Source of the DNA: Phymatolithon calcareum | Lineage: Eukaryota; Rhodophyta; Florideophyceae; Hapalidiales | Assembly: GCA_977006965.1 (NCBI GenBank) | Contig: OZ345360.1 | Span: 2,914,001 to 2,978,000 of the forward strand | Length of the DNA: 64,000 nucleotides | Direction: 5' to 3' | Part shown: positions 20,301 through 30,094 of the stretch, piece after piece | Layout: every line of letters starts with the position of its first letter | Numbering within the stretch: the first letter of the stretch is position 1 | Notes under the pieces: model-generated | What the model saw: only the letters and a program-made list of their open reading frames with translations | Databases searched by the model: none | Told to the model about the DNA's origin: nothing | Made by a program: the position numbers and the translations under genes

Positions 20301-21822
20301 CGAGCAGTGCTTGCTCCATTTCTTGAGATTGCCGATTGAGGATTCTTTCCTAGGCGATCAGGTCGGGAAGTGGAATTCGACAAGTGAAAGCACATTCTCA
20401 AGAGTTTCGGATGCTTCTCTCAAACCTCCCTCGGAAGAGCCTTTGTTTACGGGCCCAGCGCTTCCTTTTGCCGATGCGTCAAATCCTATTATGGCTCAGG
20501 TTGCCTTTTTGGCGTCAAGTGTATCACCTGACGTAGCCGCAGCTGCGGCCCAGGCGGCATTAAGCCAAATAATGAAAGACACAGTGGGAACTCCGAAAAA
20601 GCCGACCGCAACAAAGAAGGAACTGGCTGGTGAACTTTTGGGTAACGCGAACAAGTCAAGCGCTGCCGAAAAAGCACCGCAAACTGCCAATGGCGCTTCT
20701 GTGAATTTATCAAACACTCGTCTGGACGGCGTCGCAGTTGAGGCCGCAGCAGCTGTCGGTATTGCTGCTGCTGCTGCGCGAGCGAGAAAACTGGCGGATG
20801 CGGAGATGGAGGACATTGAAAGAGCATTCGCGGTGGTAATTGAGTCCAAGTTGAAGACAATTGAAATGAAGCTCCAGGAATTCAATGAAATGGAAAGGCA
20901 TGTCCGTTCGGAACGTGACCGTCTCGAAATGCAGATACAGCGTGTGTACGCGGATCGTGTGGCTGCGGCAATGGCACGCGTATCACATGATCCACAGAAC
21001 ATGGTGAACATGAGAATTGTCGGGGCTGGAGGCTTTCAGCAGACTGTTCCAGCATTAAACCCCTCTCATCCAGTGATGCGCACGAACATGCATGCGCCTC
21101 AACAACTTGGGGGACCTGGAGCGCCTTCACAACCGGGACAGCGGCAGCAATCAGCAGCACCTTTTCCTGGTCAACAGGGAGGGTATGCTCCAGGAACCGC
21201 GGGTGGCAGCTCGCAGCCTGTAATGCAGCAAGGGTCCTCAAATCCGTCTCCGGGCATGGCAGGAAAACAAGCGCTCACTCCAGTTGCTCACATGCAAGCG
21301 TTGCCTAATCCACGGGCGCAGCAGGGTGTGCCGCAGCTGTCTGCTCAAAACCGAAGCATTTTGAATTCGAATACTAATATGTTCGGGGCAGGGCAAGGAC
21401 AGGATGTCGCGTCTGGTCAACAAGTTGGTACTGGAGCGCAGCTGCAATCGATGATTCCTAGGGCTGCTTCGTCCCCTGTGGCTCAATCCGGGGCGTTACC
21501 AAACGCGAATAACTTCCAAGTGCAGCATCCCGGCAGTAATGTTTCCCAAACTCAGTCGCAGTCTGCGGTGAGGCAGAATGTACCAAATCCTCTGTCCATC
21601 TCTCCCGCATCTTCCAATATTCCTGCAGCGGCAGCACATCAAGGCGTAGCGAACACGCAGGCTGGAGTGCAAGGTATGCAGCCCAATTTCGCAGTGCCTC
21701 TTGGAGCTCCTCAGAACTCTTTTACGGGAGGTCCTGCACAGGCAGGAGCTGCACCTGCGCAAAATACTGCTTCCGCGCCAATTTCATCCGGCGATCAAAA
21801 CATAGATGGACAAGCGTCTTAG
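17332..21822 (+). CDS. SWI/SNF complex subunit SWI3 / SMARCC (BAF155/170 type)
   Basis: The 1496-residue product is a scaffold subunit of SWI/SNF nucleosome-remodelling complexes. Residues 1-280 form an N-terminal module like that of animal SMARCC1/2, ending in YYPDSYDSWVDKSAIEG and DTDMFNEWMNEIDYEV. A charged Arg/Asp/Ser-rich linker follows (about 330-390 and beyond). The SWIRM domain is at about 725-810 (VYKIYRDFMIDSWRQNPEKY, LEHWGLINYG). A ZZ-type zinc finger is at 899-935 (HVCDNCQKDC, CALCF). The SANT domain is at 957-1005 (WSEVENLLLLEGLEKHGDDW). A coiled coil at about 1157-1217 would mediate dimerisation. The last 280 residues are rich in Gln, Pro and Gly. The frame is open upstream from a TTG at 17287, but ATG at 17332 is the first good start. 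It is one exon. Family identity is very secure. Confidence 0.95.
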   Translation: MASPKKPVVTRKSAYVNLQEYDEPKMYNRFVDIAASIRERDENELGFSSADATVRQLSVLTGQIRSFVETALGRGSNPKLRKLTKFPHRVYFDYRPHGALDVMLCTVLRFKSTHELRRLDFQNMDKLEFHIDLLLLIEKNLQSTSKLSKLKLYIAPSVPNTAHPALHASIRKRATMVSSAAEATHIIYPDPPNTTKAETDGTDFCRTLEVKNDVAFVHWWYYPDSYDSWVDKSAIEGDPEEDEPHRGAWHVQIRWLEDTDMFNEWMNEIDYEVPEETWLKLSPAEQSRDSPVKTSQRTNEERALDRLTRDEDRHASKKSKKRKRTSSSKDDMDNSRHSSDRHRDRDRNRERRRDGDRDRERRRDRDKEKSRSRKEERRSAAEERIGSKSAHGHSSKDRVRRSDARSDGHSRVRHGDAGASSRRSVSPGASPRKRPRTAEGEISRTSSVKLKLYLKPPPGHVVFRTHERKRSKHDVRDDRRSGRMSESEEKKSAIKVRVRLPMSRESSTQGTAQKEVVSRSQENRSRISGALPGPSRIREKKASSVDAELEGAKEDSVQKRGEPSSAGKHEKSGVREGDKKSAGEEKDRSKSKRRDRRPKVPGVSFVENATPIRESDVGRIRNISLEIQEMEEDSVKTPPNKKDDAMDIEKSVEKSSSPDKDVEMKEESVMAGEEKAQESEVTEKSQEAPRVKAISQQGLLGSTAGAPIMAADIADALPAVVVRIPAQASWFRMDSVHDIEKRSLAEFFNNRSASKTPKVYKIYRDFMIDSWRQNPEKYLSATAARRHLAGDVCAILRVHSFLEHWGLINYGVLPESRPHFNIATGPLSWRPKPVQVDRFTQSGGGVPKLLFYDDIRPPTSLGGPVSLRNALNNAKEKRATLVPLATRQEVYATASAIKHVCDNCQKDCSKMRYECVGPADVKLCALCFANGRYPSTLSSRDFEQLTTVLNSEAYDGSVWSEVENLLLLEGLEKHGDDWNKVAEHVQTKSNEQCLLHFLRLPIEDSFLGDQVGKWNSTSESTFSRVSDASLKPPSEEPLFTGPALPFADASNPIMAQVAFLASSVSPDVAAAAAQAALSQIMKDTVGTPKKPTATKKELAGELLGNANKSSAAEKAPQTANGASVNLSNTRLDGVAVEAAAAVGIAAAAARARKLADAEMEDIERAFAVVIESKLKTIEMKLQEFNEMERHVRSERDRLEMQIQRVYADRVAAAMARVSHDPQNMVNMRIVGAGGFQQTVPALNPSHPVMRTNMHAPQQLGGPGAPSQPGQRQQSAAPFPGQQGGYAPGTAGGSSQPVMQQGSSNPSPGMAGKQALTPVAHMQALPNPRAQQGVPQLSAQNRSILNSNTNMFGAGQGQDVASGQQVGTGAQLQSMIPRAASSPVAQSGALPNANNFQVQHPGSNVSQTQSQSAVRQNVPNPLSISPASSNIPAAAAHQGVANTQAGVQGMQPNFAVPLGAPQNSFTGGPAQAGAAPAQNTASAPISSGDQNIDGQAS

Positions 21823-22096
21823 GCGAATTAGTGAGATACTTGGGATCTAGTTCCTTAGTAGCTGCATCGGTGGGTAACGGAGAATATGTGAAGCCAGCTT
21901 GTGACTATTATGTAAATGGCTAAAGAAGAATAAATGACGTTTGGCAGCCTGTTTTGAATGGAAAAGAATGTTATTTAGTTTACTGCAAAACTTGCCCGGC
22001 ACGAACGTCCCTCGCGCATTATAGCACAACTTGGATTGGATTATTAGACCCTGGAGACGAGAAATCCACTGTCTGTAGTGGAACTATAGGGGGTAC

Positions 22097-23472
22097 TCAT
22101 TTTTCTGTCTCATGCTCGGCGTGAGCTTTTCCAGATCCCGTACCCTCTCCATTACTTGCAGAAGGTTGTGACTGCTGCGGCGATGACTGCTGTGCCTGTC
22201 CTTGTTGAGGATCCCCGATTGACTGTGGTGCGCTCGATTGCGATGCAGACCCTCCCCTCCTCGCACCTTTTATCTTCGGCGTCCATCGCAATTTCCTTCC
22301 CTGCGGCGCAACTTGAGACTGTGCTTGTGGAGGTTCTGCCACGGTTGGGGTCGGCATTTGTGCAGACTCCATTGTGTGCTCTATTGGATGCGGCTCAGGC
22401 GGTTGACTCGCTAGATCTGTGGCTTCCCCGGAAACTGACGGTTGCCCCAGATGTGGTGGACCCTCTGCGACGGCAGAGGTTGTGGCGACCTCCATGACAA
22501 GAGTTGCTGGTGTGCCGGTCTGGGAAATTGGGACAGGCGGTTCCGAGACAGATGGTGAGGAGACGGGGATCCCGAGTGGTGGCGCGTGCCCCGCAACGCC
22601 TGGAGGAGGGGGTTCCGGCGGCACGGGACGCGCAGGGGTGCGTAGGCGACCGTGCATATTCCGCGGGAGCGGTGCCGGTCGCGGACCCGGAACCGCTGTA
22701 ACTGGTGTGGAGCGAAGGAGAGCAAATCGACGCGGTGGGAGAGTTGGTGGTGGGCGCTGCGGGCGGTGGAGAGAAGGCACGAGCGGTGCCAGAGCCAGTG
22801 GCGGATACGGCGATGGAGTTGGTGTTGGCGGATAAACTGTGCGACATACTGAACATATTACGCACGGAAGTCGGGCACAATACGTGACAAAAAGCCCGCA
22901 ACCGCGGCAGTTGTAAGAGTACGACGGGGGGACCTGCGTATAGCCCCCGCAGGTTGTGCATAGTAGCCCAACGTGGACTGCTGCGTCTTCTGCGGGGAAG
23001 ACCATTATCTGATGGCAGCCCGTGCATTCTGCCTGCCCCGCGACTTCGGATAGCGGGAGACCTGCGGAGTGAGAGGACGCAAAGATGGATGTACTGAGTT
23101 AGTGTGGACATTGGGGGTGGACTTTCTGAAGGAACGGTCCACTAGATGATGTACAAGTTCCGTAGGGTTTTAAGCGACAGCCAGTGAAACGGCGCGATGC
23201 AAAATTGAAGTGCAAATTACCAAGCGCCGTGGAACAGCCACGGCCGCACCCCGCGCGCACCGCTGGCATCGACACCAGTCGGCACGCCAACTGCTGTCCA
23301 CCGCAAAGATGGACGTGCCTTCGAACTTACCTCGTACGTCTAACACCGCTTCGCACCCAGGGCACTTCACGACTGCTGCGCCAGACTGATATGCCAGATT
23401 CCGTCCGCACGAATAGCAGGGGGTAGCTGTTTGAGTGTGCGGCACAAATTGCAAATTTTGCAGGCGATGCAT
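22097..23472 (-). CDS. LSD1-type zinc-finger protein (LSD-ONE-LIKE), two exons
   Basis: Exon 1 is 23472-23331 (ATG at 23472) and exon 2 is 23061-22097. The donor GTAAGT and acceptor CCGCAG join in frame to give 368 residues. Three cysteine-rich fingers appear: CYSCGRNLAYQSGAAVVKC near residue 19, which closely fits the plant LSD1 finger (C-x2-C-R-x-L-x-Y-x2-G-A-x2-V-x-C-x2-C); then ECTGCHQIMVF through CTTC; then YNCRGCGLFV through CVICSVC. The remaining 240 residues are Pro-, Gln- and Ser-rich and probably disordered. In plants LSD1-family proteins restrain programmed cell death and act as transcription cofactors; the role in algae is not established. It converges on the SWI3 gene (274 bp between stops) and diverges from psaO. 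Confidence 0.75.
23062..23330 (-). other. Intron of the LSD1-type gene
   Basis: The 269-bp intron runs from GTAAGT (just below 23331) to a CAG ending at 23062. It interrupts codon phase 1, and joining the exons restores one continuous frame between the first and second zinc fingers. Confidence 0.7.
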
Positions 23473-24307
23473 TTCAAGCCATGTTTACGTATTTAAATTG
23501 AATACGAAATAGGGCCATGCAAATAACCGGGAGAAAGCAAGCAGAACAAGTACATATGCATTCTCGGTCAGCATCCGCAGCCAGTCGATGTCTCAGGCGG
23601 CAAAAAATCCAACTAAGCAAGAATCCAATCGTACAAAAAATGCAAAACGCGGGAGCGAAAAGGGAGGAAAGCGTACCATGCCAGCCCTGCCATGCGCGCA
23701 TCGTCGCTGCGACCGGGGCGTGCGTCGGCTGAGCAGTGCGCGGTCCATGCGCGCGGCGGCGCGTGCGCGGCGCGCGGCAGCGTTGTAAGGCGGTTGCGAA
23801 CTCACTACGGCACTCGCCGTTCACTGCGTTGGGCTGCGTAGTGCACGTAGTTTCGTATCCGGCGATGCCCCAGGTGTACGCTGTGTGGTATGTCCAAGAG
23901 AAAGTAAAGGGACACGTCTCGATGGATGCGAATGCTGGACCTGAACGGCGCTACACGTGGCTTTCAGTGTCCCATCGATACCCACCCAACGAACCCCACA
24001 ATCTCGCATGGCCTTCGCACGTCTGTGCACCTCGCCCCTCGGAGCCGCGTTGACACTTCCACGCCAACATTTAGGGTTGGCACCCCGATCTCGTCGAAGG
24101 AGGTGAGCTTCCTTATCGCCCAATCACACCCGTTTTCCATCATATCATACCTTCAAAGCACCAAATCAGGGTCGGATCCAACGTCATCAGTGCCGTAGCA
24201 CTGATTTACCAAATCGCTGCGAAGCAGTCTGACTTGTATCGCCATCTACCGTCAGCTCAAAATCAAATTCTTGGTCGCCCAAACGGAAGAACAGTTTCGC
24301 ATTCATC
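23473..24307. promoter_or_regulatory. Divergent intergenic space, LSD1-type gene and psaO
   Basis: The 835-bp region separates two diverging genes and should contain both promoters. It is GC-rich around 23650-23800. No specific element can be named. The overlapping open frames reflect base composition. Confidence 0.4.
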
Positions 24308-24862
24308 ATGGCGTTCGTCAACCCCATTCCGAGCCTCGCCGCCCGCCCTGTCGGAGCCTTGCGCTGCTCCGCACGTGCAGGTAACGTTTTTATCGGTCTC
24401 CTCCTCCGCTTGGTGAGTTGACCTAAGTAAATTTGTCTGACCGTATTTTGCTTTGCGTGTATCGTCTCGAATTCATTCGTCTTGTATATTGCAGTGCGCG
24501 TGTCCTCCTTCCGCGGTGCTCGCGTCGCGGCCCCGGTCATGGAAAAGACGGGCCAACTTCGCATGTCGTTCGAGATGTCGGATGGTATTGAGTTTGACAA
24601 TAACCCAATAGTCGTCGTTTTAGCGCTCTTTGGTTGGATTGCTCCGTCCAGTATCCCGGCCGGTATTCCGCTCACTAACGGGACAGGTCTCTCCCAGGCA
24701 TTTTTCGCTTCCATGAACTCGAATCTCGCCAATTTCCCGAAGGGCCCCCCTGGTGACGATCCTTTCTGGACACTGTGCTTTCTGTGGCACATTGGAATGT
24801 TTGCCACTCTAATTTTCGGGACCATTGGCTACAACCTCAACAAGAACCCGGCTACCGACTAA
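24308..24862 (+). CDS. psaO: Photosystem I subunit O, plastid precursor, two exons
   Basis: Exon 1 is 24308-24380 and exon 2 is 24495-24862, giving 146 residues. The first 40 or so residues form a plastid transit peptide: it starts MAFVNPIPSLAARPVGALRC, is rich in Ala, Arg and Ser, and has the early phenylalanine common in red algae. The mature protein has two membrane helices: VVVLALFGWIAPSSI, then after a luminal or stromal loop, FWTLCFLWHIGMFATLIFG. The GWIAPSSIPAG and SQAFFAS motifs match PsaO. PsaO is a peripheral photosystem I subunit of plants and red algae, next to PsaA and PsaL, where it binds chlorophyll and bridges antenna proteins. The intron splice is clean and restores a single frame. 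This gene is the best evidence for the type of organism. Confidence 0.93.
24381..24494 (+). other. psaO: Intron of psaO
   Basis: The 114-bp intron begins GTAACG and ends TTGCAG. It splits codon phase 1 inside the transit peptide. Confidence 0.88.
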
Positions 24863-25943
24863 TGTGATGACCGGAGCAATCGAGCATATGTCCCTCGTGC
24901 GTAATAGTATCGTTCTACTCGAGTGGATTTTATCCGGGTATAAAATAATCCCATGACATTTCCCAGCGTTTTTGTCCCTTGGGCTACGACATCGAGTAAT
25001 GAGTATGTCTTTGTGCGTGGTCACTTGTAGTATTGTCTACGGTCTATTAAACTCGAAAAAGAGTATCGGAAACCAAAGGGTTGGTGCAGGAAAACTCCTT
25101 ATCCCGTTCGTGCTTGATAAACTCAACCTTCTATCCCGATTCACTATCCAGCAGGAAGCGCTAACAAATCTTCCATTTGCAAGTTGCTCATCTAATCTGC
25201 AACATCCATCCATTCTTCCTTGCACGCAATAGTCTATGAAAATTAACTTCATCTACTGTACTGCTTCGAAGGGTACAATCTTAAATCAGAGCTCAGCACA
25301 AGGCTCTTACCTTGGAATGGGAGGATCGAAACATTTCTTCACTAAGACGAGAGTTTCCCTATCGCTATTGCGTGTCCTGCCGATAGCTTCTTCACCTCTT
25401 AATACAATGCTGTTATCTCGAGTAGCAGCTTCACTTGGGCAAAACATTACAGTACAATACTACCTCGGCGCAGCGAAGTCCATGGTGTACCTTCTCTTTA
25501 GGGCAACGTACTCTTTACCTCTAGCGGGTGATGAAGGGTGCAAGGTCCAAAAATTTCTTTCTATTGGCCCTCTCCGTCGCGACACTTCTCTAGAGCGAAC
25601 ACGACGTGGTTTCTTTTGGGGCTTTCGTGTGCTTCCTTTGATGCTTTTCACTCCTTGGTGATGTTGTATTTATGCGAAATTTGGCTAAGTTTTCGTCCAG
25701 TACTTGACTACGTAAAGGTGTTCAAGCCTGGATGGCTAGAACCGTGATGTTCCATGGCGACCTTCGCCAGGAGGTTACCCAGGTTTCAGAAGCGGAGTCA
25801 ATGTCAGTGCTGCCGCAGTTGCTGCCCGTGCTGAGCATCTAACGTCTCTGGAAGTGGACATGGATATGCATATAGATTCTGAGTGACTGCAGTCTGGCCT
25901 TAAACGACGAGACGGACGAGCTTTCCAGAAGCGAAGTCTTGGA
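24863..25943. other. Intergenic, no gene recognised
   Basis: The psaO 3' untranslated region lies at the start. A plus-strand open frame at 25236-25661 has no recognisable features and its opposite strand is also open, so I do not call it. Nothing else is seen before the LINE tail. Confidence 0.4.
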
Positions 25944-25965
25944 GTCTTTCTTTCTTTCTTTCTTT
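25944..25965. repeat. (CTTT)n microsatellite, LINE tail
   Basis: About five copies of CTTT on the plus strand. On the minus strand this is a GAAA-repeat tail lying just past the LINE stop codon, as expected for a target-primed insertion. Confidence 0.75.
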
Positions 25966-26510
25966 ATTGCAGATGACGTCAATTTTTAAGTTAACGCCTA
26001 AACTTGCTCTCGAGCAAGTTCTCTTCGTTCAAATATTGGATTATCGCTACGAGTTTCTCTCTGCACAGATCTTCTACCGTTTTGCTCCGAACTCTGCCGA
26101 TGAATTTCCGTCGACTAACAGCCCGACCCGAACAATGTAGGATCATATGTTCCACAGTTTCCTTCACAACATACGGGCATTTCTTGCACATTGGGTCGTG
26201 AGGAAGTGGCTCATTCTCGTTGTGTCCATGGTGAGAGCTGGCGACGATTGGACAGCAATTAGTTATGAGCTGGTTGAGTAGTCTTGGAGTCGACACTCCT
26301 GTCTCACCAACCGGTTCCACTATCCATGTCAGAAATACTGTACATATTCAAGCCGCCAATCAAGACAAAGCCATCTGACAAGCAACCTGGTCATATCGGA
26401 CAGAATTGAGAAAGAGAATATTCACGAGCTCATCGGGGACTGCTTCCTGCAGGTTCCGGTATTTCACCCTAGTCAAATTGGAGAGCAGATAGCCGCGGAC
26501 GACATGTACT
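25944..26510 (-). mobile_element. 5'-truncated non-LTR retrotransposon (LINE) with GAAA tail
   Basis: On the minus strand the frame 26320-25991 ends with CKKCPYVVKETVEHMILHC, the C-x2-C-x8-H-x4-C knuckle found at the C terminus of LINE polyproteins. Upstream in the same frame, two stops near 26365 interrupt the continuation (RGYLLSNLTRVKYRNLQEAV near 26500). Directly after the stop at 25991 comes a (GAAA)n tail, seen on the plus strand as repeated CTTT at 25944-25965. The missing reverse transcriptase, the stops and the simple-repeat tail fit an old 5'-truncated insertion. Target duplications were not identified. Confidence 0.65.
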
Positions 26511-26783
26511 ACCAGTTACGGCGAAATCGTTCAAAGGAGTCTGTACGCTGTATGCTCACTGCAATATATGAACTATCGTACTATGTAAGTTCATCAGATG
26601 GCCAACAACTGTGATCACGATAGGATAATTGTCCCACTTGAAGGCAGCCGACTCCATCGCAAATTGACCAGATGCGTACCACTGTGTGGGACTTTTATCT
26701 AGGACCTTGCGTGTATATTTTGAATTACAACTTTGCACGCAACGTGCGCCATTCCGATTTTTCTTATGCTAGAGCAGAGCTCC
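26511..26783. other. Spacer, no gene recognised
   Basis: Nothing recognisable is seen in this short AT-rich stretch. Confidence 0.35.
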
Positions 26784-27640
26784 TTCGCAATTAATTGCAA
26801 TTTGCACTATTTTGCGATACGCAATCTGTGATTGCGGCGAGCTGATGGATTGCAATATAGATTGCAATTCTTGCAATATGTTTGAACCTGATCCTTACGT
26901 TCGAAGTGCTCTTCTTTTACGTATCATAGGTTTTTGAACTACGAATCTTTATGCGCTGTACGGTCATAACGCAAGATCGAAAAGTGGGTTGTCTAAATCA
27001 AAAACTCCGTATGGCCAACCGCACAGGGCCACATCAGTGTTAGGGAACTGCTCTCGAGCCCACGTAACTACAGCGCTTTAGAGACTCGTACGGCAGGATT
27101 ACGTTAAGGACCAGACTAGTTCTATGTAAAGAAATTGTGAAGGGATCATTGCTATCGTTCTCGTCGACTCGCTCTCCGAGACAAACGACAGCTATCTACG
27201 ATGAGTACGCCGATCTCAAAAAATCGAGTCCCAAGGACATTGTCCAGGCACTCATGACGTGCCTTGGAAACGAGAAACGCTTTATTCTGGACAAAGCAAG
27301 CAATCGCCGAATCGAACAGGTGTACCTCAAGTATCAATGCTCGAAGGCAGAGTGCCCAATTGCAATTGTGTCCTTTCTGGACAAGTGCGGATTCAAGAAT
27401 CCCTATGCGCATCTCAAGAGCTGCTACGCGAAGGGTCAACAAAGAGAACGTGCTCGGTACTGAGTAGTGCACATGGAAACACTTGTTAGGTCTTTCGTCT
27501 TCTTATGAATCAGGGCTAAGTTGATTTTTCAAGGTTAGGTATTGCAATCCATAGTGCTGAGCTCTCGTGGATTGCAATATTGTTGCAGGTTCAGGCGATG
27601 AACAGTATCTATTGCATATTGCGCTTCAAACGGCAAACCA
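26784..27640. mobile_element. Possible hAT-like element remnant rich in ATTGCAAT
   Basis: Both flanks of this segment (26784-26890 and 27535-27620) are dense in TTGCAAT and its complement ATTGCAA, which resembles the subterminal repeats of DNA transposons. Between them a plus-strand frame (27137-27463, no ATG start before 27254) ends with YQCSKAECPIAIVSFLDKCG and HLKSC. That C-x4-C ... H-x4-C spacing recalls a BED-type zinc finger at the start of hAT transposases. I could not find exact terminal repeats or a target duplication, so the boundaries and class are tentative. Confidence 0.3.
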
Positions 27641-28825
27641 GAGCAATCATATGGTTAGGACCTTTGCTACAAGAACCCAGCGTCTATGACGGAGTACCAG
27701 ACGTTCTGAAGTAGTCAAAAAAGATTCTAACGTCGTGCCTTTGTCTGTTGAAAGGACGCTCCGGTCAGCGTGCTGGCAGCTGAAATGTCGGTGGTCATTG
27801 CGTCGTGAGTTAGTTGCTTGATCGTGTGATAAAATTGAAATTGTTGGTCCAGGATTGCCGTGCCGCGCATTTCGTGCTTCGTCACATCGATGCGCGCGGC
27901 AATCAATTGGAAGATACCGTTGACGTACTTGCAATGGGCTCTTTCTCTCGCTGACTGCGTCTTATTCTCCGTCGATATTCTTAGTCCACTTACTTTACAA
28001 AGGGTAAGATATCCACATCCTGAGCATCTCCTTTCACTGTACGTTCTGGCTGCAGGTCAGAATATGTCCAAAATAAGCCGAGGTGTTCTCTCCAAACTCA
28101 GTTTTATCACATCATGTAGCTTCCGTGCGCGTACACTACCGATTTCATTTCCTTTTTGAAAAACTGAGCACATGATTCTTTTTATTGGTCCAGTACCGAT
28201 CAAATCCGATCTTCAGGCTTGCACGGATCGGACATCATCTTCTCCTTGCGCGTGCAATCGTTGGTTGTCTGACATCCAAATATCGCAACGACGTAAAAAA
28301 TGAGAAGGAATTGTTCATTGTATGCAGCAATGGGAAACCTTTTAAATTTAAAGCTGACTTCAATAACGTGTCCGCTGTTCGGTAGGTGAAGTTCCGCCTC
28401 CCTTAACTGAAGCGAACCAGTCCTCGAATGTCGTGTTGTCCAATCGCAGTGCAGTATTTTTGCAACGATTTATCCAAGTAATTTCTGCCACTCGAATGTC
28501 TACTTAGACCATTTGGCATCGTTTCATTGACTGTGGTTCTATACTATGCAATTTCATTGGCTACTAGATGACGAAACGTAGGCATTTTCCACCGTTGCCT
28601 TGACAACGCCGCCGGCCCTTACCAGCCAGATTTGTCACAGGTGGCAGAAGTCTAAAAAATGTTATCACCAGCTCTGTCTTGCTGTATCGTACAACGCACG
28701 CAATTGAGCACCTAACAGACCGGAGCTCCCGTCGTCGAGGGTATATATTGTGTGAGCCTCCACACACCAGTCTGACTGACTGCAAGAACTTCAATTCCAT
28801 TCCCTCCCACATCAGTTGCTCTACT
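27641..28825. other. Intergenic, no gene recognised
   Basis: Several short frames without recognisable content. The last few hundred bases should contain the promoter of the DnaJ-type zinc-finger gene. An open frame runs in phase upstream of that gene from 28679, but with a TTG start. Confidence 0.4.
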
Positions 28826-29323
28826 ATGAGGTCGTGTCACCAAGAATTTGAAGGCCCCGCGTCCGCCTTCATTGCCGGCACCCCGCTTGGTGCATCACCT
28901 GGAATGCGCGTGGAGCGCAAGGGGAAACGGCGCCCGTCAGTGCGCGCCTCCGCTGGAGCGGCAGAACCAGGTGGTGACGAAACAAACCACCTGAACGAGT
29001 CGAGAATGAAACTCGAGAGCTTACTCCATATTGAGATGGTGCCCATGAAGTCGAAGCGAGCGGAATGTACGTGCATTTGGTGCAATGGCAGCAAAATGCG
29101 CAAATGCGGTTGGTGCGACGGACGAGGTTACCGACAGGAATTTGTGCAGAAGTCATGGGAGGAGCTGGCAACAGAAATTGAACAGTTGGAGTCAGGGGGC
29201 GCCAGGTCGATGGAGGAAATGCCCAAGATTGACGTTCAGTGTTCCGCATGCTCCGGGTCGAAGCAGCTCAGATGTGGGTACTGTCGGGGCAGCGGAATCG
29301 GAAGCTATGGACACGCATACTAA
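28826..29323 (+). CDS. DnaJ-type zinc-finger protein, probably plastid-targeted
   Basis: The 165-residue product carries the cysteine-rich zinc-binding domain of DnaJ without a J domain. Four C-x2-C modules are visible: CIWCNGS near residue 75, CGWCDGRG near 85, CSACSGS near 140 and CGYCRGSG near 150, in the order expected for two zinc sites. Residues 1-45 are Ala-, Arg-, Gly- and Ser-rich with few acidic residues (ASAFIAGTPLGASPG, RRPSVRASAGAAE) and could be a plastid transit peptide. In plants, proteins of this kind (BSD2, LQY1, PSA2) act as thiol or assembly chaperones for Rubisco and the photosystems. Which one this corresponds to is unknown. I chose ATG 28826; an upstream spliced exon is possible. 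Confidence 0.75.
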   Translation: MRSCHQEFEGPASAFIAGTPLGASPGMRVERKGKRRPSVRASAGAAEPGGDETNHLNESRMKLESLLHIEMVPMKSKRAECTCIWCNGSKMRKCGWCDGRGYRQEFVQKSWEELATEIEQLESGGARSMEEMPKIDVQCSACSGSKQLRCGYCRGSGIGSYGHAY

Positions 29324-29816
29324 CTAAACCGAAACTAAGCCAGCCGATACTGTACGTTCTATGTATTTGCACGGATTCGGCGGCCGGCCGGCCGGCGTGG
29401 TGACGAGGCACCTAAATTTTTGGAGATGCGAAATCTACAGTACTGTAGATGTTTTGCATTGGAAAAAGGAGAAGGATTGGGTTTACTTTCTCTCATACGA
29501 GGCTGATTGCTTGCTCTCCATTACTAACATGTCCTCTTCTTTCTGAGGGCTCTAGATGAATTTAGATGCCATGTAAATTGTAAAGGGATTTTTTTGATTT
29601 TCTGTCCTCGTGGTGAGTATTGGAGCAGTGACACTCTAATGAGATGGCTCACGTTGCCCAAGCAGAATGTGGGTTTGAGTTTCGTGCATCATGTATGTAT
29701 GCAGTACTGTCTGTATCATGAGAATGTTCTCTCTCCCTGCAAATGTCGCAAACGGCGAGTATGATTTCTTGTGTCATACTGTTTTTAGCATAAACAGTAC
29801 GATAGCCTACTATCCA
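29324..29816. other. Spacer left of the Helitron pair
   Basis: This contains the 3' end of the zinc-finger gene, a GC run (GGCCGGCCGGCCGGC at about 29380) and an 18-bp palindrome centred in CTACAGTACTGTAG near 29445. No gene is recognised. Confidence 0.45.
29762..29794 (+). repeat. Left arm of the inverted repeat split by the Helitrons
   Basis: These 33 bases match the reverse complement of 38066-38098 at 31 of 33 positions (shared TGATTTCTTGTGT and ACTGTTTTTAGCATAAA). The right arm starts at the very base after the Helitron 3' end, so both arms formed a hairpin with a 22-base loop before insertion. Confidence 0.82.
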
Positions 29817-29848
29817 TCCACTACTACTAAAATCGCTGTCTGTCTGTG

Positions 29849-29868
29849 TGTGTGTGTGTGTGTGTGTC
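29849..29868. repeat. (TG)n microsatellite at the Helitron 5' end
   Basis: A run of about ten TG units lies about 30 bp inside the 5' terminus. A matching but shorter run lies at 31533-31549 in the second Helitron, so it belongs to the shared 5' end. Confidence 0.8.
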
Positions 29869-30094
29869 TGTCGGTGTCTCTTTTGATTCTCATTGGATAC
29901 ATTTTTACATCTACATTTTGTTCGGAAATCTATTGGCTGGATGCAGTAATAAGATAAGGTTCGACAGGGTGGATTTGCACTGCGGTGAGGGATCAATCGA
30001 GAATTTTATGCCAAAATTAAACTCCCGCTCTACTGGCTTACTTTTACAAATTGCTGTCCCCCAGCTGTAAGCTATCCAGCCGCATTGATTACCG

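Noticed and set aside
22395-23111. Overlapping minus- and plus-strand frames in the LSD1-type gene
   Set aside because: They result from GC-rich, proline-coding sequence. Only the frame joined by the GTAAGT/CAG intron keeps the zinc-finger cysteines.
25236-25661. 141-codon plus-strand frame
   Set aside because: No recognisable features, and the opposite strand is open over part of it. Support is insufficient.
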